Positions 17,267 through 24,539 are shown, numbered from the stretch's first letter. The stretch: 38,012 nucleotides of DNA from an uncultured Clostridium sp. (GCA_947061115.1 CAMSMU010000011.1:1-38012), one strand, 5' to 3'. Numbers and translations are program-made. Notes: a model not told the origin generated them from the letters alone.

Positions 17267-17295
17267 TTGACTTTTTATATTTTTGGATGTATTAT
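17267..17295 (+). promoter_or_regulatory. Rightward promoter of the element's replication genes
   Basis: TTGACT (17267-17272), 17-base spacer, TATTAT (17290-17295). It reads toward the 17443 gene and the primase-helicase. Confidence 0.55.
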
Positions 17296-17343
17296 GTTTT
17301 GGCAATCTAAATTGCTTTAGTTTTAATTTATTTTCATAAATTG

Positions 17344-17372
17344 ATTATAACACCTTTATAACTCTATGTCAA
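17344..17372 (-). promoter_or_regulatory. Leftward consensus promoter of repressor and recombinase
   Basis: On the minus strand TTGACA (17372-17367), 17-base spacer and TATAAT (17349-17344) form a perfect promoter. An operator copy at 17323-17342 covers its start point. Confidence 0.75.
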
Positions 17373-17442
17373 TATAAAATAAATTAAAAATAAATTAAAT
17401 CAATAAAAATAGTTACATTTCAAAGAAAGGGGGATTTTAGTT

Positions 17443-17664
17443 ATGCGATTATCAAAATCGCAGATTAAACAAATGAGTTCTTTTATATCACTCAACTTAC
17501 AAGACATAAGGGATTTTATAGACAAAAATAGAGATGATTACGAAAAATGGTTAAAAGAAGAAGAATACAAAGAGATGAAAATTGTACAAATACACAAAAG
17601 TTATGTAACTATATTAAGAAATATACGAAAGATAGATAATTTTGAAACTTTAATTTTAACTTAG
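17443..17664 (+). CDS. Small protein of unknown function
   Basis: 73 residues, charged and probably helical, with no recognised motif (MRLSKSQIKQMSSFISLNLQ at the start). AAAGGGGGA lies upstream of the ATG. As first gene of the rightward operon under the presumed XRE control region, it may be an early regulator or replication accessory. That is only positional inference. Confidence 0.65.
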   Translation: MRLSKSQIKQMSSFISLNLQDIRDFIDKNRDDYEKWLKEEEYKEMKIVQIHKSYVTILRNIRKIDNFETLILT

Positions 17665-17679
17665 AAAGGGGATTTTAAA

Positions 17680-18012
17680 ATGTTATATGATATTTTTGAT
17701 AAATCAATGATGTTAGATTTTATTGGAAAGGCACTAAAAATGGTTGGAAATGAAAAATTTGTTGATGTTTCTAATTCTATTTCATATCCTTGTGGAAGTA
17801 ATAGAGAACATTGTTTGACTGAATTGTCAGCAATATTATTTATATTTCTTTCTGAGCGATTACCTCTTTGTATTAAGGAGATGAAATCTGTTGGTGATGA
17901 CTACCGAAATGAAGATAATAAATGCTTGGAAGAACTAAAAAGTCTCATAAATGAGTGCGAAGAAAGTAAAAAAAATGGTGGTTGGAGTTTAAGAAACTTT
18001 TTAGATATCTAA
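17680..18012 (+). CDS. Small protein of unknown function
   Basis: 110 residues, soluble, acidic toward the C-terminus, no recognised domain (start MLYDIFDKSMMLDFIGKALK). GAAAGGGGA precedes the ATG, and the gene lies 15 bases after the previous one and 20 bases before the primase-helicase. The three form one operon. The position suggests a replication-associated role in the element, without direct evidence. Confidence 0.65.
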   Translation: MLYDIFDKSMMLDFIGKALKMVGNEKFVDVSNSISYPCGSNREHCLTELSAILFIFLSERLPLCIKEMKSVGDDYRNEDNKCLEELKSLINECEESKKNGGWSLRNFLDI

Positions 18013-18032
18013 TAAAAGGGAGGAACAAAACA

Positions 18033-20282
18033 ATGACAATTCAAGACTTAAAAAATAATAAACAATGGGTTAATTGGAATTATAAGGGAACTACAAAAGT
18101 TCCCCTATCTTCCAAAAACCAAAGGACAGGAACTAACAAACAATATCAAAATACTTGGGCTACTTTTGAACAAGTAAAAGCAAACACAAAGGCTAACGGA
18201 ATCGGTCTTATTTTAGCAAATGGTGTTTGTGGAATTGATATTGACAAAAGAGACTTGAACGATAGCACTACACAAGATATATTCGAGTTAATGGATACAT
18301 ACACTGAATATAGCCCAAGTGGAAATGGCTTTCATATTCTTTTTACTGTGGATATGAATAAAATTCCCAATGACTTACACTCTCAATATTATCAAAAAAA
18401 TCCACACAATAAAATTGAGTGTTATATTAGTGGCTTAACAAATAGATTTTTTACTTTTACAGAAAATGTAATAATTGACAAACCTATAAACGAAAGAACA
18501 GAACAATTATTGATTTTTCTTGATAAGTATATGCAACGACCAAAAACAAACATTGAAAACGGATCTGATGAAAGTTTAGAAAGTTCTTGTCAATATATCA
18601 TTGATATTATTAGTAAAAGTGAAAATGCTGAAAAGTTTAAAAAACTTTATTTTCAAGGAGATATTTCACAATATAACAATGATGAAAGTTCTGCCGATAT
18701 GGCTTTATGTTGTATTCTAGCCTTTTATTGTGGTGAAGATTTTGAACTTATTGACACTCTATTCACTAAAAGCAAATTATATAGGCAAAAATGGGATAGA
18801 ACAGATTACAAATCAAAAACTATTATAAAAGCTATTGAATTTTGTAATAATAACTTTTATAAAAATTGTGTAAATTTTAGATTACTTGAAAAACTGAAAA
18901 AATTAACACCAGAAAAGAGATATACTCAAAACGATATTGGGATGAGTGAACTTTTTACAGATATGTTCAAATCACAATTAAGATACAATGTTACAGCAAA
19001 ACAATGGTATTTTTTCAATGGTAAAGTATGGGTTGAAGATACTGGAGAAATGATAACATTACAGAAGATGAAAGAACTATCAAAAACTTTAAGTGTGTAT
19101 AGTTCATCAATTACAGATGAGGATAAAAAAGATAAATTTTCAAATTATGTTAAAAAACTTGGAAACTTAAAAGCAAGAGAAACAGTTATAAAGGATAGTA
19201 GAGATAAAATGTTTATCAAACAAGCTGATTTTGATAAAAACTCAAATTTATTCAATTGCCTAAATGGAACATTGAACTTAAAGACTCTTGAATTTACAGA
19301 ACATAACCCCAAAGACTTATTATCAAAAATAAGCAATGTGGAATATGAGCCAAAAGCCCAATGCCCTACTTTTAAAAAATTCATAAATCAAATAATGCAA
19401 AACAACAAAAACAAAATAGAATATTTACAAAAAGCCTTTGGGTATGCTTTAACCACAGATACATCGCAAGAAACTTGTTTTATACTTTATGGACCAACAA
19501 CCCGAAATGGAAAAGGTACATTGACAAACACAATAGTAAATATGTTAGGAGATTATGCAAAAACTGCATTACCTGAAACATTAGCATTAAAAAAATACAA
19601 AGATTCCTCAAAGGCAAGTGGAGATATTGCAAGGCTTAATGGTTGTAGATTTTTGAATATCAATGAGCCTTCACAACAAATGAATATTGATAGTGCCTTA
19701 CTTAAAACATTGACTGGTGGGGATAAAATGGTAGCTAGATTTTTACATCAAAGAGAATTTGAGTTTTACCCTATATTTAAGGCCTTTATAAATTGTAATT
19801 ATTTGCCTATTATTGATGATGATACTGTTTTCAATAGTAATCGTGTTAATGTAATAACCTTTAACAAGCATTTTTCACCAAAAGAACAGAAAAAAGAACT
19901 AAAACAAATTTTGCAAAATCAAGATGAAGTATCTGGAATTTTTAATTGGTGTTTAGAAGGACTTAATAAATACCGAAATGAAGGACTAATTCCACCAAAA
20001 GAAATAGAACAAGCAACTTTAAAATATGAAAAGGTCAATGATAAGTTCAATCTCTTTTTTGTTCAAGAGCTGATTCCTAGTAATTTCAATGTTACTTTGT
20101 CTTGTGTATATGATAGATATACACAATGGTGTAACAAAAATAATTTATCAGCATTGCCAAAATCTAAAATCAAGGAAAAATTACAAAGGATGAATATTTT
20201 TAAAGATAAAGGGCGAGTAGATAAAAAAACAACAAGTAATGTCATTATTGGATATGTGCTAAAACCTAAAAAAACAAAATAG
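18033..20282 (+). CDS. Primase-polymerase / SF3 helicase replication protein (P4 family)
   Basis: A 749-residue replication initiator of the phage/plasmid type. The N-terminal PrimPol (AEP-type) domain shows GIDID at residues 67-71 and SPSGNGFHI at 94-102, matching the catalytic D-x-D and the G-x-H motif. The C-terminal D5/P4-type helicase has Walker A GPTTRNGKGT near residue 486, a Walker B-like FLNINEP and the INCNYLP sensor. I chose ATG 18033 because AAAGGGAGG lies just before it; the upstream extension has no binding site. It should let the excised element replicate by itself. An iteron-like region follows. Confidence 0.92.
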   Translation: MTIQDLKNNKQWVNWNYKGTTKVPLSSKNQRTGTNKQYQNTWATFEQVKANTKANGIGLILANGVCGIDIDKRDLNDSTTQDIFELMDTYTEYSPSGNGFHILFTVDMNKIPNDLHSQYYQKNPHNKIECYISGLTNRFFTFTENVIIDKPINERTEQLLIFLDKYMQRPKTNIENGSDESLESSCQYIIDIISKSENAEKFKKLYFQGDISQYNNDESSADMALCCILAFYCGEDFELIDTLFTKSKLYRQKWDRTDYKSKTIIKAIEFCNNNFYKNCVNFRLLEKLKKLTPEKRYTQNDIGMSELFTDMFKSQLRYNVTAKQWYFFNGKVWVEDTGEMITLQKMKELSKTLSVYSSSITDEDKKDKFSNYVKKLGNLKARETVIKDSRDKMFIKQADFDKNSNLFNCLNGTLNLKTLEFTEHNPKDLLSKISNVEYEPKAQCPTFKKFINQIMQNNKNKIEYLQKAFGYALTTDTSQETCFILYGPTTRNGKGTLTNTIVNMLGDYAKTALPETLALKKYKDSSKASGDIARLNGCRFLNINEPSQQMNIDSALLKTLTGGDKMVARFLHQREFEFYPIFKAFINCNYLPIIDDDTVFNSNRVNVITFNKHFSPKEQKKELKQILQNQDEVSGIFNWCLEGLNKYRNEGLIPPKEIEQATLKYEKVNDKFNLFFVQELIPSNFNVTLSCVYDRYTQWCNKNNLSALPKSKIKEKLQRMNIFKDKGRVDKKTTSNVIIGYVLKPKKTK

Positions 20283-20565
20283 GTACAAAATGTACAATTT
20301 TTATATAAGACATTATAACTTAATGTATAATAATAATATATAAATAGTTTGTACATTTTGTACATTTATAAAAACGAATTTTAAGAAAATAAAAAATTTT
20401 CATTTTTGCTTTTACTTTCTTACTGTGTTCGCTTTCTTTCTTGAGTTTAAATTTATGAAAGTATTACAAAGTAAACAAAAAGTTAACTTTAAAAAGTCAA
20501 ATTTTGTGGTAAAATTATCGGTAAAATACTGTAACAGAGTAAAAAAGTATTTTACTATTTTACTC
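20283..20565. other. Candidate replication origin with inverted and iterated motifs
   Basis: A non-coding gap of about 290 bases. It has GTACAAAATGTAC (20283-20295) and its inverted partner GTACATTTTGTAC (20351-20363), then GTAAAAT-type repeats at 20509, 20521 and, inverted, around 20547-20565 with a GAGTAAAA/TTTTACTC hairpin. Repeats next to a replication initiator gene are typical of origins, but the second group could equally be the terminator of the converging gene. Confidence 0.4.
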
Positions 20566-20570
20566 TTATT

Positions 20571-20771
20571 CTATTTACTATCATCTATCTTGATATTTTT
20601 TATATCTTGTAAATCCATATTTTCAATAGAATACTTAATCATTGCATTTATTATATAATTATATGATTTTTTACTTTTCTTTGATAGCTTTTCAATTATA
20701 TTAAAATCGTTTTCATCTACTCTTATTGAAAATTGAACTTTATCTGCTCCACTTGGAATTTTAAAAGCCAT
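20571..20771 (-). CDS. Ribbon-helix-helix DNA-binding protein 1
   Basis: 66 residues. KVQFSIRVDENDFNIIEKLS has the beta strand plus helix pattern of Arc/CopG-type regulators, followed by KKSYNYIINAMIKYSIE as the second helix. I start it at ATG 20771, preceded by AAAGGTGG; upstream GTG codons overlap the binding site. A dyad (AACTATTTTTAGTT) covers its transcription start, suggesting self-repression. The stop is TAG. Confidence 0.8.
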   Translation of the reverse strand: MAFKIPSGADKVQFSIRVDENDFNIIEKLSKKSKKSYNYIINAMIKYSIENMDLQDIKNIKIDDSK

Positions 20772-20788
20772 ATTATGCACCACCTTTG

Positions 20789-20876
20789 AACTATTTTTAG
20801 TTTATATTAGCATTTTACAATTTTAGTGAAAATATGTATAGTTTGAAAAAGAACTATTTATGAACTAAAAATAGTT
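20789..20876. promoter_or_regulatory. Paired inverted operators and leftward promoter of RHH protein 1
   Basis: AACTATTTTTAGTT (20789-20802) and its exact reverse complement AACTAAAAATAGTT (20863-20876) flank a minus-strand promoter: TTTTCA at 20832-20827, 17-base spacer, TAATAT at 20809-20804. The first operator covers the start point. The second abuts a plus-strand TTGACT-17-TAATAT (20875-20903), which has no gene on its strand until 21249. Confidence 0.55.
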
Positions 20877-20935
20877 GACTTTATTTTTAAACTTTGATAA
20901 TATGGTCTAGTCAAAAACATTAAAAGATAGCAATT

Positions 20936-21121
20936 TTACTTACTACCTTTTCGAGTATCATCTAAATTGTTCAAAGCATACTCACAAGCTTGAATAACAA
21001 ATCTTGAAAAAGTTACATTTTGCCCTTGTATCGCTTTTTCAATATTTTCAATTAAAGGAATTGGAAATCGTATTGTTTTATTTTCAGTTTCTTTCCTATT
21101 AGGTTTTATTTGAAAAGCCAT
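20936..21121 (-). CDS. Ribbon-helix-helix DNA-binding protein 2
   Basis: 61 residues. TIRFPIPLIENIEKAIQGQN and VTFSRFVIQACEYALNNL fit the strand-helix-helix fold of small CopG-like regulators. Both RHH proteins share the start MAF(K/Q)I, so they may be distant duplicates. AGGAGGTAATGC precedes the ATG. The upstream gap carries repeated ATTGCAAAA motifs and the divergent promoter of the 21249 gene. It probably regulates itself and the rightward cargo operon; that is inference. Confidence 0.78.
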   Translation of the reverse strand: MAFQIKPNRKETENKTIRFPIPLIENIEKAIQGQNVTFSRFVIQACEYALNNLDDTRKGSK

Positions 21122-21122
21122 T

Positions 21123-21218
21123 TTGCATTACCTCCTATACATAGGTATTGTATTGCAAAAATTAAAATAAAAAAGCATTGCAAAATGTATTGCTTATTTT
21201 AAATGTTTTTGATAAAAT
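21123..21218. promoter_or_regulatory. Repeated TTGCAA motifs and rightward promoter
   Basis: ATTGCAAAA (21152-21160), CATTGCAAAATG (21176-21187), TATTGC (21188-21193) and TTTTGCAT (21121-21128) lie between RHH protein 2 and the 21249 gene. A plus-strand promoter, TTGCTT (21190-21195), 17-base spacer, TAAAAT (21213-21218), overlaps the last motif. Confidence 0.5.
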
Positions 21219-21248
21219 AAAAATGTAATATCACAAGAGGTGCAAGAA

Positions 21249-21449
21249 ATGGAAAGAATAAATAAAGACTTCAATATCCCCTACTACATATTTGAAGAAA
21301 TCGTAGAATACATAGAACTAACAAATCAAGGATATTGCAAATCAATGAAATGGGAAAATATAAAAGCACTTTTACGATTAGCAAAAGTCAATAACAGATT
21401 ATCAAATGAGCAAGTCGATTTTATTATAGAGAAATACAACAGAGAATAA
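21249..21449 (+). CDS. Small protein of unknown function
   Basis: 66 residues (start MERINKDFNIPYYIFEEIVE), mostly helical and charged, no recognised domain. I chose ATG 21249 because AGAGGTG lies six bases upstream; the earlier in-frame GTG is part of that site. It is the first gene after a promoter overlapping the TTGCAA motifs and so may be controlled by RHH protein 2. Confidence 0.65.
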   Translation: MERINKDFNIPYYIFEEIVEYIELTNQGYCKSMKWENIKALLRLAKVNNRLSNEQVDFIIEKYNRE

Positions 21450-21503
21450 AATATTTTGTGATATATTTTAGAAATTTTACAAGAGATAAGGGGGTGAATT
21501 TTA

Positions 21504-22019
21504 ATGAGAAATCAAAAAGGAATTAGCTTAATAGCAATAATTATTATTGTAGCAATAGTTATTATAGGAATTATAATTATTTCCAATAGTAGTAAACCTA
21601 CTTCTAAAAGCAAACCCGGATATGAGTTAAATATTCTAAATCAAGAAGCAGTTGCACTTTCCGAACTTAGATTAGCAATCGCAAAAAGTGGTCTTGATGG
21701 TTCTGGCGTTATTACTACTGATGAATTTAACACGCTTGGCAAATTAGTTAAAAATGCAAATGCTAACAACGAATGGTTTAGTAATTATAAGGGAATTCTT
21801 TATGGACAAACATTTGACACATCTGATAAATACATAACTACTATAAGTGATGGCACTTATGTTGCTACTTTTACCACAGTTCAAGAACAAGATGGTCCAT
21901 CAATGGGCGATATAAAAACTTATTTAGTTGACTATACTTTTGAACAAAAAGCATTTAAAGGTTATAAATTTTATGTGGATGATAATTTGAAAAAAGATAG
22001 TTCTTATTATAAGAAATAA
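21504..22019 (+). CDS. Pilin-like secreted or membrane protein of the element
   Basis: 171 residues. The start MRNQKGISLIAIIIIVAIVI is a class III prepilin-like signal (Lys-Gly followed by a long hydrophobic helix), then a polar region of about 140 residues with no recognised domain. Unlike the other two pilin-like genes it has no leader/TA element. AAGGGGGTGA precedes the ATG. The next gene encodes a zinc-ribbon membrane protein 13 bases downstream. A surface role is plausible; an ordinary N-terminal anchor cannot be excluded. Confidence 0.7.
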   Translation: MRNQKGISLIAIIIIVAIVIIGIIIISNSSKPTSKSKPGYELNILNQEAVALSELRLAIAKSGLDGSGVITTDEFNTLGKLVKNANANNEWFSNYKGILYGQTFDTSDKYITTISDGTYVATFTTVQEQDGPSMGDIKTYLVDYTFEQKAFKGYKFYVDDNLKKDSSYYKK

Positions 22020-22032
22020 TGGAGGAATAAAA

Positions 22033-22272
22033 ATGTATTGTCAAAATTGTGGTAAACAAATTAGTAGTATTTCGGATGAGTGTCCTTATTGTAAAACAAA
22101 GGTAAACGGAAACAATAATCAAAATGACTACCAACAAATCAATAATAATGGACTAAATAAAAACTTATATAATGGGATGAATGGAAAACCCGTTCCAGTT
22201 TGGAAATTTATTTTAGGAGTTATTCTTGTGGGTGGTGGAATATTTGTAGCAATTAGTGCTGCCCTATCCTAA
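22033..22272 (+). CDS. Zinc-ribbon protein with one membrane segment
   Basis: 79 residues: an N-terminal zinc ribbon (MYCQNCGKQISS, then CPYC at about residue 17-20), an asparagine-rich linker and a C-terminal hydrophobic segment (FILGVILVGGGIFVAIS). Small proteins of this layout are common in Bacillota and are of unclear role. ATGGAGGAA precedes the ATG. It is in an operon with the pilin-like gene and followed by a terminator. Confidence 0.75.
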   Translation: MYCQNCGKQISSISDECPYCKTKVNGNNNQNDYQQINNNGLNKNLYNGMNGKPVPVWKFILGVILVGGGIFVAISAALS

Positions 22273-22292
22273 CATTACATACAAGTTATACA

Positions 22293-22332
22293 AAAGACAA
22301 GAATTTTTATGAATATCTTGTCTTTCTTTTTT
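22293..22332 (+). terminator. Intrinsic terminator of the pilin-like/zinc-ribbon operon
   Basis: AAAGACAAGA (22293-22302) and TCTTGTCTTT (22316-22325) are perfect arms followed by a T-rich tract. Confidence 0.8.
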
Positions 22333-22481
22333 ATCTAGTATAAAGAAAACTTGCAAAGAAATTTCAATATTAAGTATATAATATAGCATAAAATAAAAAT
22401 TTTTTTTATAAGAAACGGCGTACTTTACATTGAGTTGTAAAACAAAATTAAAATTGTACCATTTTATATTTACTTCTGTTT

Positions 22482-22517
22482 TAATGGATTTTATAATCAT
22501 AATATAAAAATCCATTA
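22482..22517 (+). promoter_or_regulatory. Leader hairpin at the 22536 gene
   Basis: TAATGGATTTT (22482-22492) pairs with AAAAATCCATTA (22506-22517). The hairpin ends just before the AAAGGA binding site, so it could modulate translation of the small downstream gene. Confidence 0.45.
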
Positions 22518-22535
22518 AAGAAAGGAAAATGTAAA

Positions 22536-22694
22536 ATGAAACAAAGAGACTTATTTACAGAAGAAGAAAAAGAACTATTTTATAAAGTTACTGGTACAAG
22601 ATTAAAACAACATTTGGTTAGTGAGGACAGATTCCAAGAAATCAATGCAAATTTTAATACTAATACATTTGATGATAATTATGTCACACTATAA
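22536..22694 (+). CDS. Very small protein of unknown function
   Basis: 52 residues, MKQRDLFTEEEKELFYKVTG and a polar remainder ending DDNYVTL. GAAAGGA is well spaced before the ATG, a leader hairpin precedes it and a strong terminator follows, so it is a monocistronic unit despite its length. No similarity is recognised. Small single-gene units in such elements are often regulators or anti-defence proteins, but nothing in the sequence shows that here. Confidence 0.6.
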   Translation: MKQRDLFTEEEKELFYKVTGTRLKQHLVSEDRFQEINANFNTNTFDDNYVTL

Positions 22695-22724
22695 AGCTAA
22701 TCATTTTTATTGTGGTTATATATG

Positions 22725-22760
22725 AAAAAGGCGAAAAGTATTGAAAATTCGCCTTTTTTT
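22725..22760 (+). terminator. Intrinsic terminator after the 22536 gene
   Basis: AAAAAGGCGAA (22725-22735) and TTCGCCTTTTT (22748-22758) with a T tract. Confidence 0.85.
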
Positions 22761-22833
22761 CACATTTTCTATGGACGCTTTCGACTTTACTCTTTATAAT
22801 TATAAATATAAAATAAAGAAAGGATGAAAAGCT

Positions 22834-23223
22834 ATGAAACAAACAAATCAAGCACTTACAAAAGAGATTGAAAAAGTAGATGTTACAAAAGAGATGAAAG
22901 AAAAATGTTTTAGAAAAACAAAAGGATATGAAAACACATTAGGAAAAGTTGAAAAACAAGGAAATCTGTACTTTATAACATTTGCAGAGGGTTACACAGC
23001 TTTTTGTGAAAAAGAAAGGAAAGCAAGAAAAGTTACAGAAGTTATTTGGTATTCTAAAATAGCAAAAGAAGAAAAGGACCAAAACAAAAAACTAGAAGAT
23101 TATATCAAAGAGTTTAAGGAAAACAAAATCATATTTGATGGCAAAACAATTCCTGAATTTATTGATACTGAAAAAAGTTTGAAAACAAGACAAAGAGAAG
23201 AAACAAAAAAGAGTTTGAAATAA
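22834..23223 (+). CDS. Protein of unknown function
   Basis: 129 residues, basic and lysine-rich (start MKQTNQALTKEIEKVDVTKE), with a central hydrophobic strand pattern (NLYFITFAEGYTAF) and a charged helical C-terminus. No membrane segment or recognised motif. AAAGGATG precedes the ATG. It is the last gene before the non-coding right end of the element and is followed by two large hairpins. It may be cargo. Confidence 0.65.
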   Translation: MKQTNQALTKEIEKVDVTKEMKEKCFRKTKGYENTLGKVEKQGNLYFITFAEGYTAFCEKERKARKVTEVIWYSKIAKEEKDQNKKLEDYIKEFKENKIIFDGKTIPEFIDTEKSLKTRQREETKKSLK

Positions 23224-23293
23224 TCAAATTGTGATGAGTTTATAGGTACATACTGAAAAATCATATTTATTTTATATTTATTGATAAAATCTA

Positions 23294-23385
23294 GGAACTA
23301 GGTTTGAAACTGGGAGACTTAAAAATCAAAAATGATAAATTATATATCTTGATATATAAAGTCTCCCAAAATCAAAACTGGTTCC
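23294..23385. repeat. Large stem-loop near the right end of the element
   Basis: Two 27-base arms (23294-23320 and 23359-23385) pair at 22 positions, with perfect GGGAGACTT/AAGTCTCCC and GGAAC/GTTCC blocks. The loop contains a smaller TATATC/GATATA dyad. It lies in a gene-free stretch of about 310 bases (23224-23531) between the last cargo gene and tRNA-Gln. A single-strand origin, structured RNA or recombination site are possible. Confidence 0.5.
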
Positions 23386-23408
23386 AATTCTTATTTTTAA
23401 TTAAAATA

Positions 23409-23445
23409 CCTTATATTATATATATGTAATATATATAATATAAGG
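23409..23445. terminator. Perfect 16-base AT-rich hairpin
   Basis: 23409-23424 (starts CCTTATATTATA) and 23430-23445 are perfectly complementary around a five-base loop. It may terminate transcription from either side. Confidence 0.5.
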
Positions 23446-23491
23446 CTTATTTCATCATTTTTCTATGATAATTGATAGTTAATAGCAAATC

Positions 23492-23526
23492 CCCCTATAA
23501 AGTAAATGATTTTGTTCTTATAAGGG
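23492..23526 (-). terminator. Hairpin downstream of tRNA-Gln
   Basis: CCCCTATAA (23492-23500) and TTATAAGGG (23518-23526) pair with one mismatch just beyond the tRNA 3' end on its strand. The T tract is weak. Confidence 0.4.
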
Positions 23527-23528
23527 AA

Positions 23529-23537
23529 ATATGGTTG
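23529..23537. other. Candidate right attachment core at the tRNA-Gln 3' end
   Basis: ATATGGTTG, a direct repeat of 14997-15005. Its position at the tRNA 3' end is where many elements integrate, although serine recombinases use tRNA genes less often than tyrosine ones. Confidence 0.35.
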
Positions 23538-23606
23538 GGGTAGTAGGATTCGAACCTACGCATCGATGGGTCAGAGCCATCTGCCTTACCGCTTGGCTAT
23601 ACCCCA
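23532..23606 (-). tRNA. tRNA-Gln (CUG anticodon), CCA encoded
   Basis: The reverse complement starts TGGGGTATAGCCAAGCGG and folds as a cloverleaf: seven-base acceptor stem (TGGGGTA/TACCCCA), D-arm, anticodon stem GATGG/CCATC with loop CTCTGAC (anticodon CTG, reading CAG), and T-arm GTAGG-TTCGAAT-CCTAC. CCA is encoded. This matches the usual bacterial tRNA-Gln sequence. Its 3' end overlaps the right copy of the nine-base repeat. Confidence 0.95.
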
Positions 23607-23624
23607 ATATTATTTACAAATTAC

Positions 23625-23653
23625 ATTATATCAGAAAAATTATTATTTATAAA
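23625..23653 (-). promoter_or_regulatory. Promoter of tRNA-Gln
   Basis: On the minus strand TTTATA (23653-23648), 17-base spacer, TATAAT (23630-23625), ending 19 bases before the tRNA 5' end. Confidence 0.6.
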
Positions 23654-23691
23654 TACTTTTGTAAAAAATAAACCAAATAATAAACCTTAAA

Positions 23692-23720
23692 TTTACATTA
23701 TATGTATTATATGCTAAAAT
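23692..23720 (+). promoter_or_regulatory. Promoter of ylmH
   Basis: TTTACA (23692-23697), 17-base spacer, TAAAAT (23715-23720), 36 bases before the start codon. Confidence 0.6.
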
Positions 23721-23756
23721 GTAAGTGCAAGAAAACTATAAATAGAGGATAGTGTA

Positions 23757-24539
23757 ATGGATAAACAAATAGAATTATCAAAACAACAAAAAAGTGAAGA
23801 TAAATTTTTAATAGCAAATGTGTTGGATAAAATAAAACTTTCAAATAATAAAAACAAAATAGAAACAACTAATTTTTTTGACCTGAGAGAGCAAGCAATA
23901 ATTGAAGAAGTATTAGGAAAAAGAAAACAAAAAAACTACAAATTATATGGTGGATATAATAGCGCAGAAAGGCGAATTCTAATAGCATTTTCAGACAACA
24001 TTAATATTGATTATAATGATTTTTTATCAATTATAAGAATTAATTTGCCTAATAATTTAAAAGGGGGATATGAACATAAAAACTATTTAGGTGGACTTAT
24101 GAAATTGGGCATAAAAAGAGAAAAAGTAGGAGATATAATTGTAAGAAATGATGGTGCAGATATAATTATAAAAAGGGATATTGCAAAATATATAATGGAA
24201 AATATAGTTTGTTTAACTAGATTTGAAAAGTCAAAAATAGAACAAAAAAATATTGAAGATATAATATATGTAGAACCTAAAAAAGAAATTATAAAAATCA
24301 ATGTCCCATCAATGAGATTAGATTGTATTGTAGGGGAACTTGTAAAATGTTCAAGAGGAGATAGTATAAAATATTTAAATGAAGAGAGAGTATTTGTTAA
24401 TTTTAAAGAAGAATTAAGGCCATCTAAAAATGTAGAAGAAGGAGATTATATAACAATAAGAGGAAAAGGAAGATTTAAAATAGACAAGATTTTAGGCACA
24501 ACTAAAAGTGGCAGATTATCTATACAAATAGAAAAATAA
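23757..24539 (+). CDS. ylmH: S4-domain RNA-binding protein YlmH
   Basis: YlmH is a Bacillota RNA-binding protein associated with the cell-division/ylm cluster and with ribosome-bound peptidyl-tRNA. The 260-residue protein has the conserved middle ([14 protein letters not shown] near residue 67, [18 protein letters not shown] near residue 117) and a C-terminal S4 domain at about 183-245 ([20 protein letters not shown], then [17 protein letters not shown]). Only a weak purine-rich site precedes the ATG. Here it stands upstream of enolase, away from the usual division cluster. Confidence 0.9.
   Translation: MDKQIELSKQQKSEDKFLIANVLDKIKLSNNKNKIETTNFFDLREQAIIEEVLGKRKQKNYKLYGGYNSAERRILIAFSDNINIDYNDFLSIIRINLPNNLKGGYEHKNYLGGLMKLGIKREKVGDIIVRNDGADIIIKRDIAKYIMENIVCLTRFEKSKIEQKNIEDIIYVEPKKEIIKINVPSMRLDCIVGELVKCSRGDSIKYLNEERVFVNFKEELRPSKNVEEGDYITIRGKGRFKIDKILGTTKSGRLSIQIEK

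Larger units (their letters stand above)
17221..17397. promoter_or_regulatory. Operator cluster between repressor and replication genes
   Basis: A 20-base sequence of the form TTAATTTATTTTNATAAATT occurs at 17221-17240 and 17323-17342 with one mismatch. A third, inverted partial copy lies at about 17377-17397. Each copy contains a short palindrome (AATTTAT and ATAAATT). They cover the repressor leader, the region at and just after its -10 box, and the stretch upstream of the -35 box. Repressor binding is inference from position and repetition. Confidence 0.55.
14997..23537. mobile_element. Integrated satellite-like or mobilisable element
   Basis: About 8.5 kb between two copies of ATATGGTTG, one overlapping the recombinase stop codon and one overlapping the 3' end of tRNA-Gln. 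Contents: serine recombinase, XRE-type repressor, PrimPol-SF3 helicase, two ribbon-helix-helix regulators, several small unknown genes, a pilin-like protein and a zinc-ribbon membrane protein. No capsid, tail, relaxase or conjugation gene is visible, so it resembles a phage satellite or a small non-self-transmissible element. The boundaries rest on a nine-base repeat and are tentative; that a mobile element is present is well supported. Confidence 0.65.

Noticed and set aside
20425..20658. 77-codon hydrophobic ORF on the plus strand after the primase-helicase
   Set aside because: It overlaps RHH protein 1 on the other strand, has no binding site, and its hydrophobicity comes from AT-rich repeats.
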